In this document: piece after piece, positions 7,995 through 16,739 of the stretch
How the letters are laid out: each line of letters begins with the position of its first letter
How positions within the stretch are numbered: the first letter of the stretch is position 1
From: Streptomyces wedmorensis
GTDB taxonomy: Bacteria; Actinomycetota; Actinomycetes; Streptomycetales; Streptomycetaceae
Reading direction: 5' to 3'
Length of the DNA: 64,000 bases
Assembly: GCF_000716445.1 (NCBI RefSeq)
Contig: NZ_JNWK01000027.1
Location: 23,470 to 87,469 of the forward strand
Made by a program: the position numbers and the translations under genes
The notes under the pieces: generated by a model
Told to the model about the DNA's origin: nothing
Database searches by the model: none
Seen by the model: only the letters and a program-made list of their open reading frames with translations

Positions 7995-9548
7995 TCAGGC
8001 CACCGGGCCCGCCGCCTCCGCGCGGCCGCTCAGCGCCTCCAGGTCGCTCTTGCGGACCCGGATCATCAGGACGGCCGTGACCAGCGCGATCAGCGCCATC
8101 ACCGCGGCCGCCATGAAGGCCGAGGCGATGCCCGAGGTCAGGACCTCGTGTGCCCAGGGAGCGGGCAGCTGCCCGGTCTTCGCGAACTCGGCCTTCTGCT
8201 CCGGGGGCGCGGTCGCGAAGAAGGCCTGGCCCTGCCGGGCGCCCTCCTCGCGGCTCGCCGTGCCGAAGACCGTGACCAGGATGGACAGACCGAGCGAACC
8301 GCCGACCTGCTGGGTGGCGTTGAGCAGACCCGACGCGGCGCCCGCCTCGTGCTGGGCGACCCCGGAGACGGCCGTGAGCGTGAGCGTCACGAAGTTGAGG
8401 CCCATGCCGAAGCCGAAGAGGAGCATCGGGCCCAGGACGCCGTCGGCGTAGCTGCTGTCCGAGGTGATGAACATCTGCCAGAAGAGGCCGGCGGCGGTGA
8501 TCGCCGAACCCGCCACCATGAACGGCTTGGGGCCGAAGGACGGGAGGAACCGCTGCGCGAGTCCCGCCCCGACGGCGATCGCGACGGTCACGGGAAGGAA
8601 TGCGAGGCCGGACTGGATCGGGCTGTAGCCGAGGACGTCCTGGACCCACAGCACGATGAAGAAGAACATGCCGAACATCGCGGCCGCCAGGCTGAGCATG
8701 ATGACGTACGTGCCCGAGCGGTTGCGGTCCGCGAACATCCGGAGCGGAGTGATCGGTTCCTTGGCGCGCTGTTCCACGAGGACGAAGGCCACCAGGAGGA
8801 CCACGGCCGCGACGAAGGAGCCGATCGTCAGCCCGTCCTTCCAGCCCTCCTCGGAGGCCCGGATGAACCCGTACACCAGCGCCGCCATGCCGAGCGTCGA
8901 GGTGGCGGCGCCCGCGATGTCGAACCGGCCCGGATGGCGCTCGGACTCTCCGATGTAGCGCGGGGTGAGGAAGGCGATCAGCAGGCCGATCGGCACGTTG
9001 ACGAAGAGGACCCAGCGCCAGTCGAGCCATTCGGTCAGCATGCCGCCGGCGAGCAGGCCGATGGCGCCGCCGCCCGCGGAGACCGCGGCGAAGACGCCGA
9101 ACGCCCGGTTGCGTTCCGGACCTTCGGGGAACGTCGTGGTGATCAGCGCGAGCGAGGTGGGCGAGGCGATGGCGCCGCCCACCCCCTGCAGGGCCCGCGC
9201 GACGAGCAGCTGCCAGGGCTCCTGGGCGAAGCCGCCGAGCAGGGAGGCGAAGGTGAAGAGCAGGATGCCGGCCAGGAAGACCCGGCGGCGCCCCAGGATG
9301 TCGCCGGCGCGCCCGCCGAGCAGCAGGAGACCGCCGAAGGTGAGCGTGTAGGCGCTGAGCACCCACGACAGGTCGGTCGTCGAGAAGGAGAGCGCGTCCT
9401 GGATGTGCGGCAGGGCGATGTTCACGATGGTCGCGTCGAGGACGACCATCAGCTGGCAGGCGGCGATGACGGCGAGGGCGATGCCCGGCCGGTCTGCGGC
9501 GCGAGCGGGGCCGTCCTTGGTCTGGGTGTCCAGCGGAGAAGTTGTCAC
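7995..9548 (-). CDS. MFS drug-efflux transporter, DHA2 (14-helix) family
   Basis: The 517-residue integral membrane protein resembles EmrB/QacA-type proton-driven multidrug exporters. Visible landmarks: LMVVLDATIVNIALPHI in helix 1 (family motif D1), the loop 2-3 motif GGRAGDILGRRRVF, and RALQGVGGAIASPTSLALI in helix 4. About 14 hydrophobic stretches can be counted. The start is GTG at 9548 with a GGGGGA ribosome site. It is divergently transcribed from a TetR regulator across two strong palindromes, one of which is immediately upstream of this gene, so repression by that TetR is very likely. The exported compound cannot be inferred. Confidence 0.93.
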   Translation of the reverse strand: MTTSPLDTQTKDGPARAADRPGIALAVIAACQLMVVLDATIVNIALPHIQDALSFSTTDLSWVLSAYTLTFGGLLLLGGRAGDILGRRRVFLAGILLFTFASLLGGFAQEPWQLLVARALQGVGGAIASPTSLALITTTFPEGPERNRAFGVFAAVSAGGGAIGLLAGGMLTEWLDWRWVLFVNVPIGLLIAFLTPRYIGESERHPGRFDIAGAATSTLGMAALVYGFIRASEEGWKDGLTIGSFVAAVVLLVAFVLVEQRAKEPITPLRMFADRNRSGTYVIMLSLAAAMFGMFFFIVLWVQDVLGYSPIQSGLAFLPVTVAIAVGAGLAQRFLPSFGPKPFMVAGSAITAAGLFWQMFITSDSSYADGVLGPMLLFGFGMGLNFVTLTLTAVSGVAQHEAGAASGLLNATQQVGGSLGLSILVTVFGTASREEGARQGQAFFATAPPEQKAEFAKTGQLPAPWAHEVLTSGIASAFMAAAVMALIALVTAVLMIRVRKSDLEALSGRAEAAGPVA

Positions 9549-9571
9549 TATGGATCCCCCACGGAAGAATT

Positions 9572-9591
9572 AGTGAACGCACCCGTTCACT
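9572..9591. promoter_or_regulatory. Predicted TetR operator 1 (MFS-proximal)
   Basis: A perfect inverted repeat, AGTGAACG and CGTTCACT with 4 bases between. It lies 24 bases upstream of the MFS start codon and shares its half-site with operator 2. Confidence 0.8.
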
Positions 9592-9614
9592 GTCCACCAC
9601 GGTAGTGAGTCCCC

Positions 9615-9640
9615 CTCAGTGAACGCAACCGTTCACTGAG
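9615..9640. promoter_or_regulatory. Predicted TetR operator 2 (regulator-proximal)
   Basis: Perfect 11-base arms CTCAGTGAACG and CGTTCACTGAG with 4 bases between. Its centre is 46 bases from that of operator 1. Two identical half-site designs between a divergent exporter and TetR gene strongly suggest joint autoregulation and repression. Confidence 0.82.
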
Positions 9641-9680
9641 CGCTGCCGACGACCCGCATCGCCACAACGGAGAGATCCTG

Positions 9681-10307
9681 ATGGTTACTTCGCGCTCCGC
9701 GGCCGCCGCTCGGCCGGAAGGGGTGTCGCCGCGACGCCGCGGTCCCGTACTCGAACGGGCCATTCTCGAGGCCGCGCTCGACCAGCTCGGCAGCGTCGGC
9801 TGGAACGGTCTGACGATGGAGGGTGTCGCGGTCGGCGCGCAGACCGGCAAGGCCGCCGTGTACCGGCGCTGGCCGTCGAAGGAGGACCTCGTCGCGGACG
9901 CCCTCCAGGCCGGACTGCCCACACTCGACGAGGCCCCCGACCGCGGCGGCGTGCGCGAGGACCTGTACGAGCTCTGCCTCCGGGTCAGGGACGTCATGTA
10001 TTCCAAGCCCGGCTTCGCCCTGCGAGCAGTGCTTCACGAATGCGACGCGGACTCCGCGGAACGGTTCCACGGGCTCATCGTCACCGGCGTGGTCGAGCCG
10101 TCAACCCGGCTCTTCAAGGAGGTTCTGCAGCGCGGAATCATGCGGGGTGAGGTGCGTGCCGACGCGATGGACGATCTCGTTCTGGACGTGATCCCCGCGA
10201 TGATGATGTACCGATCCAAGGTGTGCGGCAGCGAATGGTCGAACGACGAGATCGCCGCCGTGATCGACCGCGTCATGGTGCCGCTGGTGCGCGCGGGACG
10301 AGGCTGA
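9681..10307 (+). CDS. TetR/AcrR-family transcriptional repressor
   Basis: The 208-residue product has an N-terminal TetR helix-turn-helix: ILEAALDQLGSVGWNGLTMEGVAVGAQ followed by the recognition helix region GKAAVYRRWPSKEDLV. The C-terminal half is a TetR_C-type ligand domain (DLVLDVIPAMMMYRSKV). It most likely represses the divergent MFS exporter and itself through the two palindromes in between, with release on binding the exported drug. The ATG at 9681 follows GGAGAG. Residues 5-20 form a short basic extension before the helix-turn-helix. Confidence 0.92.
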   Translation: MVTSRSAAAARPEGVSPRRRGPVLERAILEAALDQLGSVGWNGLTMEGVAVGAQTGKAAVYRRWPSKEDLVADALQAGLPTLDEAPDRGGVREDLYELCLRVRDVMYSKPGFALRAVLHECDADSAERFHGLIVTGVVEPSTRLFKEVLQRGIMRGEVRADAMDDLVLDVIPAMMMYRSKVCGSEWSNDEIAAVIDRVMVPLVRAGRG

Positions 10308-10426
10308 GGAGGGCCCGCGGACACGATCCCCACGGTCCCCGCGGCCGGGCGGGAAGGCCCCCCGGGGGCTCCTAGGGGAATCCGGGTATCGCGCGCGGCA
10401 CCGGGCGGCGTAACCTGGCTTGCGCC

Positions 10427-11137
10427 ATGCCGTACGAACCTCCCACTCACACTGTCGAGCGATCGCTCCGCGCCACCAGCGGCGCCAAGGTCGTCGCCGG
10501 AGTCGACGAAGTCGGGCGCGGGGCGTGGGCCGGCCCCGTCACGGTGTGCGCGGCCGTCACCGGTCTGCGCCGGCCCCCCGAAGGCCTCACCGACTCCAAA
10601 CTGCTCACCCCCAAGCGCCGGACCGCGCTCGCCGCGGAACTGGAGCGGTGGGTCACGGCGTACGCGCTGGGCGACGCCTCCCCCGAGGAGATCGACGAAC
10701 TCGGGATGACCGCGGCCCTGCGCCTCGCGGCGATCCGGGCACTCGAAGGCCTTCCCCTACGCCCCGACGCGGTGATCCTCGACGGCAAGCACGACTACCT
10801 CGGCAGCCCCTGGCAGGTCCGCACGGTGATCAAGGGCGACCAGTCCTGCATCGCCGTCGCCGCGGCCTCCGTCATCGCGAAGGTCCGCCGCGACGCCCTC
10901 ATGGCGGAGCTGGAGGCCGACGCCGAGCCGTACGCGGCCTACGGCTTCGGCGCCAACGCGGGCTACCCTTCCCCGGTCCACAAAGCGGCACTCGAAGAGC
11001 TGGGACCCACCCCGTACCACCGGCTCTCCTGGTCGTACCTGGACGCGCTGCCCCAGTGGCGCCACCTCAAAAAGGTCCGCCTCTCCGCCGAGGCGGCCGC
11101 GCTGGAAAGCGGGGGCCAACTCGGCTTCGACTTCTGA
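10427..11137 (+). CDS. rnhB: Ribonuclease HII
   Basis: RNase HII nicks RNA-DNA hybrids and excises single ribonucleotides misincorporated in DNA. The 236-residue product shows the metal-binding GVDEVGRG motif near residue 25 (Asp-Glu), the LTDSKLL motif, DGKHDY and the [12 protein letters not shown] helix carrying another catalytic acidic residue, all in RNase HII order. The C-terminal [19 protein letters not shown] is also typical. The ATG at 10427 is preceded by a GC-rich, hairpin-prone spacer. It is followed after 130 bases by a conserved gene of unknown function. Confidence 0.97.
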   Translation: MPYEPPTHTVERSLRATSGAKVVAGVDEVGRGAWAGPVTVCAAVTGLRRPPEGLTDSKLLTPKRRTALAAELERWVTAYALGDASPEEIDELGMTAALRLAAIRALEGLPLRPDAVILDGKHDYLGSPWQVRTVIKGDQSCIAVAAASVIAKVRRDALMAELEADAEPYAAYGFGANAGYPSPVHKAALEELGPTPYHRLSWSYLDALPQWRHLKKVRLSAEAAALESGGQLGFDF

Positions 11138-11267
11138 TCTTCCGGTCGCCGGGACCCGCCGCAGGGTGGCCCCATCACGCGCCCGGGGTGCACATGCGTG
11201 CCCACCCGCCGGTGCTCCGCGCAGCGGTGTTCGACCTCCATCCACCCTCCCTCCCGAGGAGCCTCAG

Positions 11268-11843
11268 ATTCACGAGAGCGCCCAGGGTCCCCGCGCCACC
11301 GCGTCGACCCCTCGTCCCGTACCCGGTCCGCGTTCCGCGGCCACTCCGCGCCCCGGACGCCCCGGACCCGGTCCGGCCGGGCCCGCGGCGCCGGCGCCGC
11401 GCCCCGGACAGACCCCGGCCAGCCGGTCGGAGAATCGTTCCGACCAGCGATCCACGCCGCAGCTCCAGCTGATCCCGGCCCCCCTCGACGGCGCGCTCGA
11501 CGCCGCCGAGGAGGCGCTCGACCTGCTCCTGGAGAACGGCCGGGCACCTGGCGACGTCCTGGTGCTGACCACCGGCGACCAGCACCCGTGGGCGGCGCAC
11601 GAGCTGTCCTTCGGCGAGGCCGCCTACTGGGCCCAGCAGGACACCGGTGACGACGTGTTCTTCGCGGACGCCTCCGCCGTGGAGCGGGCCAAGACCCGAC
11701 CCGTGGTGATCGTCGCCCTCAACGGCGGCGACGACGAGACGACCGCCCGCGCGCTGCCGTCGGCGATGGCCCGCGCGGGCGTGCTGCTCGTCGTCTGCGG
11801 TGATCCGCAGCGCGTCACGTCGCTTCTCGGCGCCGGCGTCTGA
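11268..11843 (+). CDS. Conserved actinobacterial protein of unknown function (start uncertain, possible ATT)
   Basis: The C-terminal 125 residues are clearly coding and well folded by appearance: LIPAPLDGALDAAEEALDLL, VLVLTTGDQHPWAAHELSF, VVIVALNGGDDE and LLVVCGDPQRVTSLLGAGV, which resembles a Rossmann-like alpha/beta pattern. I recall similar proteins next to rnhB in other Streptomyces but no assigned function. The N-terminus is Pro/Arg-rich and low complexity. The only standard in-frame start is GTG at 11166, with no ribosome site. An ATT at 11268 has GAGGAG six bases upstream, and GC at third codon positions rises from about 56% before it to about 71% just after. I therefore place the start there. 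Confidence 0.65.
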   Translation: MHESAQGPRATASTPRPVPGPRSAATPRPGRPGPGPAGPAAPAPRPGQTPASRSENRSDQRSTPQLQLIPAPLDGALDAAEEALDLLLENGRAPGDVLVLTTGDQHPWAAHELSFGEAAYWAQQDTGDDVFFADASAVERAKTRPVVIVALNGGDDETTARALPSAMARAGVLLVVCGDPQRVTSLLGAGV

Positions 11844-11888
11844 CGACCGTCTTCGCCTGGTCTGATCCGGTCGAACCTGCGCCGGCCC

Positions 11889-11981
11889 GGAGCCTGCCGG
11901 GTCGGGCCGGCGCAGGGCCGGAACTGTGCGGGTCGGGCCGATGCCGGGTCGGGCCCTGGCGTCGGGTCGGAGCCTGCCGGG
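11889..11981. repeat. Degenerate GC-rich repeats in a 256-base intergenic region
   Basis: Between the two flanking genes (11844-12099), GGGTCGGGCC occurs three times (11899, 11930, 11946), and GGAGCCTGCCGGG twice, exactly 80 bases apart (11889 and 11969). Further downstream the sequence degenerates into TCGG-type runs to about 12030. No gene or promoter is convincing here. Confidence 0.6.
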
Positions 11982-12099
11982 GCAGGACGGCTCGGATCGG
12001 TTCGGCTCGGTTCGGCACCGGCTTCGGCCGGGCGAGGGTTGTCGGGTCCTGACGTGTCGTGCCGTTGCGTACGCGGGATCGGCGTGCGGTGTGCGTGGG

Positions 12100-12729
12100 T
12101 CAGCGTGCGGCGGCCCGGCGCAGTGGCTCGATCGCGCCGCCGGCCGTTCTCGGTGCGAGCCCGCCACGCTCGGCGGGCTCGTCGCCGAGCGGCAGGGGGG
12201 ACGAGTCGGAGCTCGGCCGCCGGCCTCCCCGGCCCTCGCCGAGCACCTGCCAGCCGCCTCTGGTCAGCGTGATGTACGCGCCGCAGCGGAGCCCGTGCAG
12301 GGTGCAGGCGTCGCGGAGCCCCCACATCCAGGCCCCGTCCTCCTCCGTCCAGCGCTCGTCTCCGTCGCGGCAGTACAGCAGGACCGCGGTCCTGACGGGG
12401 GTGCGCCTCCGGAGGTCGTGCGGAATGACACGACGCAGATGCGCCAGGAGCGCGTTGCGGAACTCCCAGCCGTCCGCGGGGACGGGACGGCGGACGAAGG
12501 AGGCACTGGCGGCGAGGCGTTCCTCGTGGTCCAGGATCGCCAGGACCGCCGTCGTGGGCGTGGGTGTGTGACGTGAGTGCAGGCCGCTGACGACCTCACG
12601 CGGATTGCGCAGCAAGGGGATTCCGGCCGCGGCCCACTCGGCGGGTGCGAGCATCCGAGCGAGGCGGCTGGCGGACTCGGACGACGATCTGAGCGAGGTG
12701 GCTGTGGGCGGAGCGAATCCGAGGGTCAC
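12100..12729 (-). CDS. Hypothetical protein, conserved-looking, near recQ
   Basis: The 209-residue product begins with a Ser/Ala stretch, then a compact block: WAAAGIPLLRNPREVVSGLH, AVLAILDHEERLAASASFV, RVIPHDLRRRTPVRTAVLLY, and WTEEDGAWMWGLRDACTLHG with GAYITLTRGGWQVL. It ends in a basic, disordered tail. I do not recognise a named domain. A helical segment plus beta-strand pairs suggests a small sensory or regulatory fold, but that is inference. The GTG at 12729 has GGGAGG only about 3 bases upstream. The open frame extends to 12906, but the upstream part looks non-coding. It is transcribed in the same direction as recQ, 228 bases downstream of it. Confidence 0.6.
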   Translation of the reverse strand: MTLGFAPPTATSLRSSSESASRLARMLAPAEWAAAGIPLLRNPREVVSGLHSRHTPTPTTAVLAILDHEERLAASASFVRRPVPADGWEFRNALLAHLRRVIPHDLRRRTPVRTAVLLYCRDGDERWTEEDGAWMWGLRDACTLHGLRCGAYITLTRGGWQVLGEGRGGRRPSSDSSPLPLGDEPAERGGLAPRTAGGAIEPLRRAAAR

Positions 12730-12957
12730 GGGCCTCCCTTCGGATACGCGCCCGCGAGGCGGGCAAGGTCGGGTGAGGGCGCACCACGGCACAGTCCTTC
12801 CGGACCGCTGACGGGCCGAGTGGGGCGGTTTCCCAATTCTTGCGGGCCCGTGCGCGAGCGGCAACGAGCAATTGAGGCCGCTGACGGGAATGAGTCGGTA
12901 TGCCACTCATATCCCTGCCCAGTTGCCCATTGTTCACTCCCCGTTTCCCCTCCTGTT

Positions 12958-15141
12958 TCACCCCTGGACGGCGAGCACCAGCGGAAACACCCCTTCCGCT
13001 CCTGCCCGCCGCAGCAGCCGGGCCGCCACAGCCAACGTCCAGCCCGTGTCCGACAGGTCGTCCACGAGCAGAATCGGCCCCCCGGCGGCGGCCAGTCGCC
13101 CCGCGAGTTCGGCGGAGACCGTCAGCGTCCGCTGCAGCCCGACCACTCGCTGCGCGCTGTTGGTCCGGGAGAGCCGAAGGTCCTCTGCCTCCGGGGCGTA
13201 CTCCACGACGCCGAGGAAGGGCATTCTGCCGATCTCGGCGATCCGCTCTCCCAGGGAGCCCACCAGTCTCGGCTTGCTGTGGGAGGCGACGGTGACCACG
13301 CCGGCGGGCCTGGCCGGTGCGTCCGGTGCCCCGGAGGCCCAACCGCCGGGCCCCTTCGCCCAGTCGGCGAGCACATGGACGACGGCCTGCACGACGTCGT
13401 CCGGCACGGGCCCGTCGTGCGTACCGTCCGCGAGCAGCGGACGCAGCCGGTTCCCCCAGCCGATGTCCGAGAGCCGCCCCAGGGCCCGGCCGGCGAACGC
13501 CTGCTCGGCCGGCGGGATACGGCCCTTCAGATCGACGCCGACCGCGGCGAGTCCCGTCGGCCACATCTTGCGGGGCTCGACCTCCACGCCGGGCCGCCCC
13601 AGCTCGCCCTTGGCCGCGTCCAGCGCCGCGTCCGAGACCTTCGGGTCGAAGCGGCTGCCCGCGCAGTTGTCGCAACGGCCGCACGGAGCGGCCTCCTCGT
13701 CGTCCAACTGGCGACGCAGGAACTCCATCCGACAACCCGTCGACGCGGCGTAGTCGCGCATCGCCTGCTGCTCGGTCTCCCGCTGCCGCGCCACCCACGC
13801 GTACCGCTCCGTGTCGTACGCCCAGGGGCGGCCCGTGCTCTCCCAACCGCCCTTCACCCGCCGGACCGCTCCGTCCACGTCGAGGACCTTGAGCATCGTC
13901 TCCAGCCGCGTCCGGCGCAGCTCGACCAGCGGCTCCAGGGCGGGCAGGGACAGCGGGCGGCCCGCCTGCGCGAGCACGTCGATCGTGCGCCGCACCTGCT
14001 CCTCGGGCGGGAAGGCCACCGAGGCGAAGTAGCGCCAGATCGCCTCGTCCTCCTGTCCGGGCAGCAGCAGCACCTCCGCGTGCTCCACCCCTCGGCCGGC
14101 CCGGCCGACCTGCTGGTAGTAGGCGATCGGGGAGGAGGGCGACCCGAGGTGCACCACGAAACCCAGGTCAGGCTTGTCGAACCCCATGCCGAGGGCCGAG
14201 GTCGCCACCAGGGCCTTGACCCGGTTGGCCTGCAGATCGTCCTCCGCCTGCTGCCGGTCCGCGTTCTCCGTCCGGCCCGTGTACGACGAGACGACGTGCC
14301 CGCACTGGCGAAGATATGCCGTCACCTCGTCGGCGGCGGCGACCGTCAGCGTGTAGATGATCCCGGAACCCGGGAGCTCGCCCAGGTGGTCGGCGAGCCA
14401 GGCCAGCCGGTGGGCGGCGTCGGGCAGCCGGACGACGCCCAGGCTCAGGCTCTCCCGGTCCAGCGCCCCGCGCAGCACCAGGGCGTCCGTGCCCGCGCCC
14501 GTGCCCAGCTGCTCGGCCACGTCCGCCGTCACCCGTGCGTTCGCCGTCGCCGTCGTGGCGAGCACCGGGACACCGGCCGGCAGATCGGCCAGCATGGTGC
14601 GCAGCCTGCGGTAGTCGGGCCGGAAGTCGTGACCCCAGTCCGAGATGCAGTGCGCCTCGTCGACCACGAGCAGACCGGTGGCTGCCGCGAGGCGGGGGAG
14701 CACCTGGTCACGGAAGTCGGGGTTGTTGAGCCGCTCGGGGCTCACCAGAAGCACGTCCACCTCGCCCGCGGCCACCTCCTGCTGGACCGTCTCCCACTCC
14801 TCCGTGTTCGACGAGTTGATCGTCCGGGCACGGATGCCCGCCCGGGCGGCCGCCTCGACCTGGTTGCGCATCAGTGCCAGCAGCGGGGAGACGATCACGG
14901 TCGGGCCGCTGCCGCGCTCACGCAGCAGCGAGGTCGCCACGAAATAGACGGCGGACTTGCCCCAGCCCGTCCGCTGCACCACCAGGGCCCGGCGCCGGTC
15001 GGCGACCAGCGCCTCGATGGCCCGCCACTGGTCCTCGCGCAGTCTGGCCTCGCCGGTCGGGTCCGAGACGAGACGGGCGAGCACGGTGTCGGCGGCGGTC
15101 CGGAGCGAGGCGCGGTCTTCCAGCGGGTCTGAGTGGGTCAT
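12958..15141 (-). CDS. recQ: RecQ-family ATP-dependent DNA helicase fused to a phosphoribosyltransferase-like domain
   Basis: A 3'-5' superfamily 2 helicase for recombination and fork repair. In the 727-residue product, RecQ motifs appear in order: [12 protein letters not shown] (motif 0), [12 protein letters not shown] (Walker A), [16 protein letters not shown] (DEAH box), VLATTATA (motif III), GMGFDKPD (motif V) and QQVGRAGRG (motif VI), then the zinc-binding CGRCDNC. The last 200 residues are not helicase: they carry [16 protein letters not shown], which matches the PRPP-binding loop of type I phosphoribosyltransferases, preceded by a PRTase-like GRMPFLG...RVVGLQRT region. The ATG at 15141 is followed by typical sequence; its ribosome site is close (GGAGG one base upstream), so a slightly different start is possible. 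Paired DnaA boxes lie upstream. Confidence 0.93.
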   Translation of the reverse strand: MTHSDPLEDRASLRTAADTVLARLVSDPTGEARLREDQWRAIEALVADRRRALVVQRTGWGKSAVYFVATSLLRERGSGPTVIVSPLLALMRNQVEAAARAGIRARTINSSNTEEWETVQQEVAAGEVDVLLVSPERLNNPDFRDQVLPRLAAATGLLVVDEAHCISDWGHDFRPDYRRLRTMLADLPAGVPVLATTATANARVTADVAEQLGTGAGTDALVLRGALDRESLSLGVVRLPDAAHRLAWLADHLGELPGSGIIYTLTVAAADEVTAYLRQCGHVVSSYTGRTENADRQQAEDDLQANRVKALVATSALGMGFDKPDLGFVVHLGSPSSPIAYYQQVGRAGRGVEHAEVLLLPGQEDEAIWRYFASVAFPPEEQVRRTIDVLAQAGRPLSLPALEPLVELRRTRLETMLKVLDVDGAVRRVKGGWESTGRPWAYDTERYAWVARQRETEQQAMRDYAASTGCRMEFLRRQLDDEEAAPCGRCDNCAGSRFDPKVSDAALDAAKGELGRPGVEVEPRKMWPTGLAAVGVDLKGRIPPAEQAFAGRALGRLSDIGWGNRLRPLLADGTHDGPVPDDVVQAVVHVLADWAKGPGGWASGAPDAPARPAGVVTVASHSKPRLVGSLGERIAEIGRMPFLGVVEYAPEAEDLRLSRTNSAQRVVGLQRTLTVSAELAGRLAAAGGPILLVDDLSDTGWTLAVAARLLRRAGAEGVFPLVLAVQG

Positions 15142-15190
15142 GCCTCCATGCAACCCGATGCCTCGGACATCGCGCGAACCAGCCGCCGAA

Positions 15191-15245
15191 CCTGTGGACA
15201 ACTCGACCGGCCGGCGGATACCCCGATTCGGGAGTTATCCACAGG
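15191..15245. promoter_or_regulatory. Inverted pair of DnaA boxes between recQ and the DUF4192 gene
   Basis: TGTGGACAA at 15193-15201 is the complement of TTGTCCACA, the box preferred by Streptomyces DnaA. TTATCCACA at 15235-15243 is the classical bacterial DnaA box. They face each other within 13-base arms (15191-15203 and 15233-15245) that match at 12 of 13 positions, 29 bases apart. A direct repeat ATTCGGGAG (15226 and 15255) overlaps. The pair sits 50 to 102 bases upstream of the recQ start and 39 to 91 upstream of the divergent gene. Confidence 0.7.
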
Positions 15246-15283
15246 GGTTTCGGAATTCGGGAGATCACGAGACCGTCCTGACC

Positions 15284-16681
15284 ATGAACGCGAATCACCA
15301 CGAAACCAGCGGACTCTCCCGTACCCAGCAGATCACCCTGCGCGGCCCGGCGGAACTGGCCGACGCCCTTCCGTTCATGCTGGGCTTCCACCCCACCGAC
15401 TCCGTCGTCCTGGTCGCCCTGCACGGCGAGCACGGCCGCTTCGGCGGCCGGGTCAGGCTCGGCATCCCGGGCTCGCCCCGTGAATGGGCGTCGACCGCGG
15501 ACCACCTCGCCGAATGCCTCGTCGAGGGAGGCAGCCGCCACGGCACCCGACCGGACGGCATCGTGGTCTTCCTCTGCCAGGACCCCGCGCCGGGCGAGAC
15601 GGCCCGCCGGGTCATGGAACGACTGCGCCCGTTCGCGCAGCGGCTGCGCACCGCCTGCGGCTCCCTCGACATCCCCGTCTACGAGGCCCTGTGCATCTCC
15701 GACGGCCTCTACTTCTCCTACTGCTGCCCCGACGCCCGGTGCTGTCCGCCGGACGGCACCCCGCTCGCCCTCAGTGGCACGTCCGTGATGGCCGCGACGG
15801 CCACGTACTCCGGAGTGCAGGTGCGCGGGTCCCTGCGGGACATGAAGGCCCGGCTCAAGCCGTCCGGCAGGCCGGGAGAGGACAAGCAGCGTGCCGCCCT
15901 CGACGCGGCCGCCGCCGCGATCGTCCCGAGGATCCTCGAAGGCGCCGAGGGGAAGGGGCGGTACGAGGTGCGGGAGACGACACTGCGGCTCGCCCGCGAG
16001 ACCATGCGCCGGTTCGTCGACCCCAAGAGTCCCGCGAGTCCGGCCGGCCCGGCGCGGCCGGCGAGGCCCGCCGGCGCGACGGCGGAGGGAGACGCGGCGG
16101 ACGACGCCCTGATCGGCACCGAGGAGGCGGCCGCCCTGATCCTCGGCCTCCAGGACCGGGTCACCCGCGACCGAGCCGCCGAGTGGATGGAGGGCTGGGA
16201 GGGCACCGCGGCCCTGCGGCTCTGGCGCGTACTGGCCCGGCGCTGCGTCACGCCGTACCAGGAGCACGCCGCCGCGCCCCTGACCCTCGCCGGGTGGACG
16301 GCCTGGTCCACCGGCGACGAGCCGACCGCTCGCGTCGCCCTCGGGCTGGCGCTCGAAGCCGACCCCGACTACGTCTTCGCCCAGCTGCTGCACCAGGCGT
16401 GCAACGAAGGACTCGACCCCGAATCCCTGCGCTCCTGCCTCAGGGTCGAACGGGACGCCCGTGCCGCCTCCGAGCAGACCGGGCCATCGGAGTCCAGGCG
16501 GGTCACGACCCGCGCCACCCGCCCGCAAGGCAGCCGGCAGACGCTCAGGAAGGCCGGACGGAGCGGCCGGCGGGAGCGCGGCCCGGCGGCCGGAGTGCGA
16601 CCCGGTGGACGCGCCACGGGGAGGCCCGTGAACAGGGCTCCCCGGCGCGACGGGCAGCGCGGCACCAGGAGCGGGCGATGA
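15284..16681 (+). CDS. DUF4192-domain protein
   Basis: The 465-residue product opens with the DUF4192 pattern: ITLRGPAELADALPFMLGFHPTDSVVLVAL, then DGIVVFLCQD, and the cysteine-bearing YFSYCCPDARCCPPDGTPL. This is a conserved actinobacterial domain of unknown function. Near the C-terminus, LAGWTAWSTGDEPTARVALGLALEADPDYVFAQLL resembles a TPR-like helical pair. The last 50 residues are Arg/Gly-rich and probably disordered. The ATG at 15284 is divergent from recQ over the DnaA-box repeat. Its role may be connected with DNA metabolism by that shared promoter, but this is only inferred from position. Confidence 0.9.
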   Translation: MNANHHETSGLSRTQQITLRGPAELADALPFMLGFHPTDSVVLVALHGEHGRFGGRVRLGIPGSPREWASTADHLAECLVEGGSRHGTRPDGIVVFLCQDPAPGETARRVMERLRPFAQRLRTACGSLDIPVYEALCISDGLYFSYCCPDARCCPPDGTPLALSGTSVMAATATYSGVQVRGSLRDMKARLKPSGRPGEDKQRAALDAAAAAIVPRILEGAEGKGRYEVRETTLRLARETMRRFVDPKSPASPAGPARPARPAGATAEGDAADDALIGTEEAAALILGLQDRVTRDRAAEWMEGWEGTAALRLWRVLARRCVTPYQEHAAAPLTLAGWTAWSTGDEPTARVALGLALEADPDYVFAQLLHQACNEGLDPESLRSCLRVERDARAASEQTGPSESRRVTTRATRPQGSRQTLRKAGRSGRRERGPAAGVRPGGRATGRPVNRAPRRDGQRGTRSGR

Positions 16682-16739
16682 CGGCCGTGACCCTGCCGCC
16701 CGCCGACGCGTTCAGCTCTCTGGCGGAGTCGTCCGAACC

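Noticed and set aside
7495..9605. Long plus-strand frame antisense to the MFS exporter
   Set aside because: The exporter's motifs and operators on the minus strand are decisive; the plus frame is low complexity.
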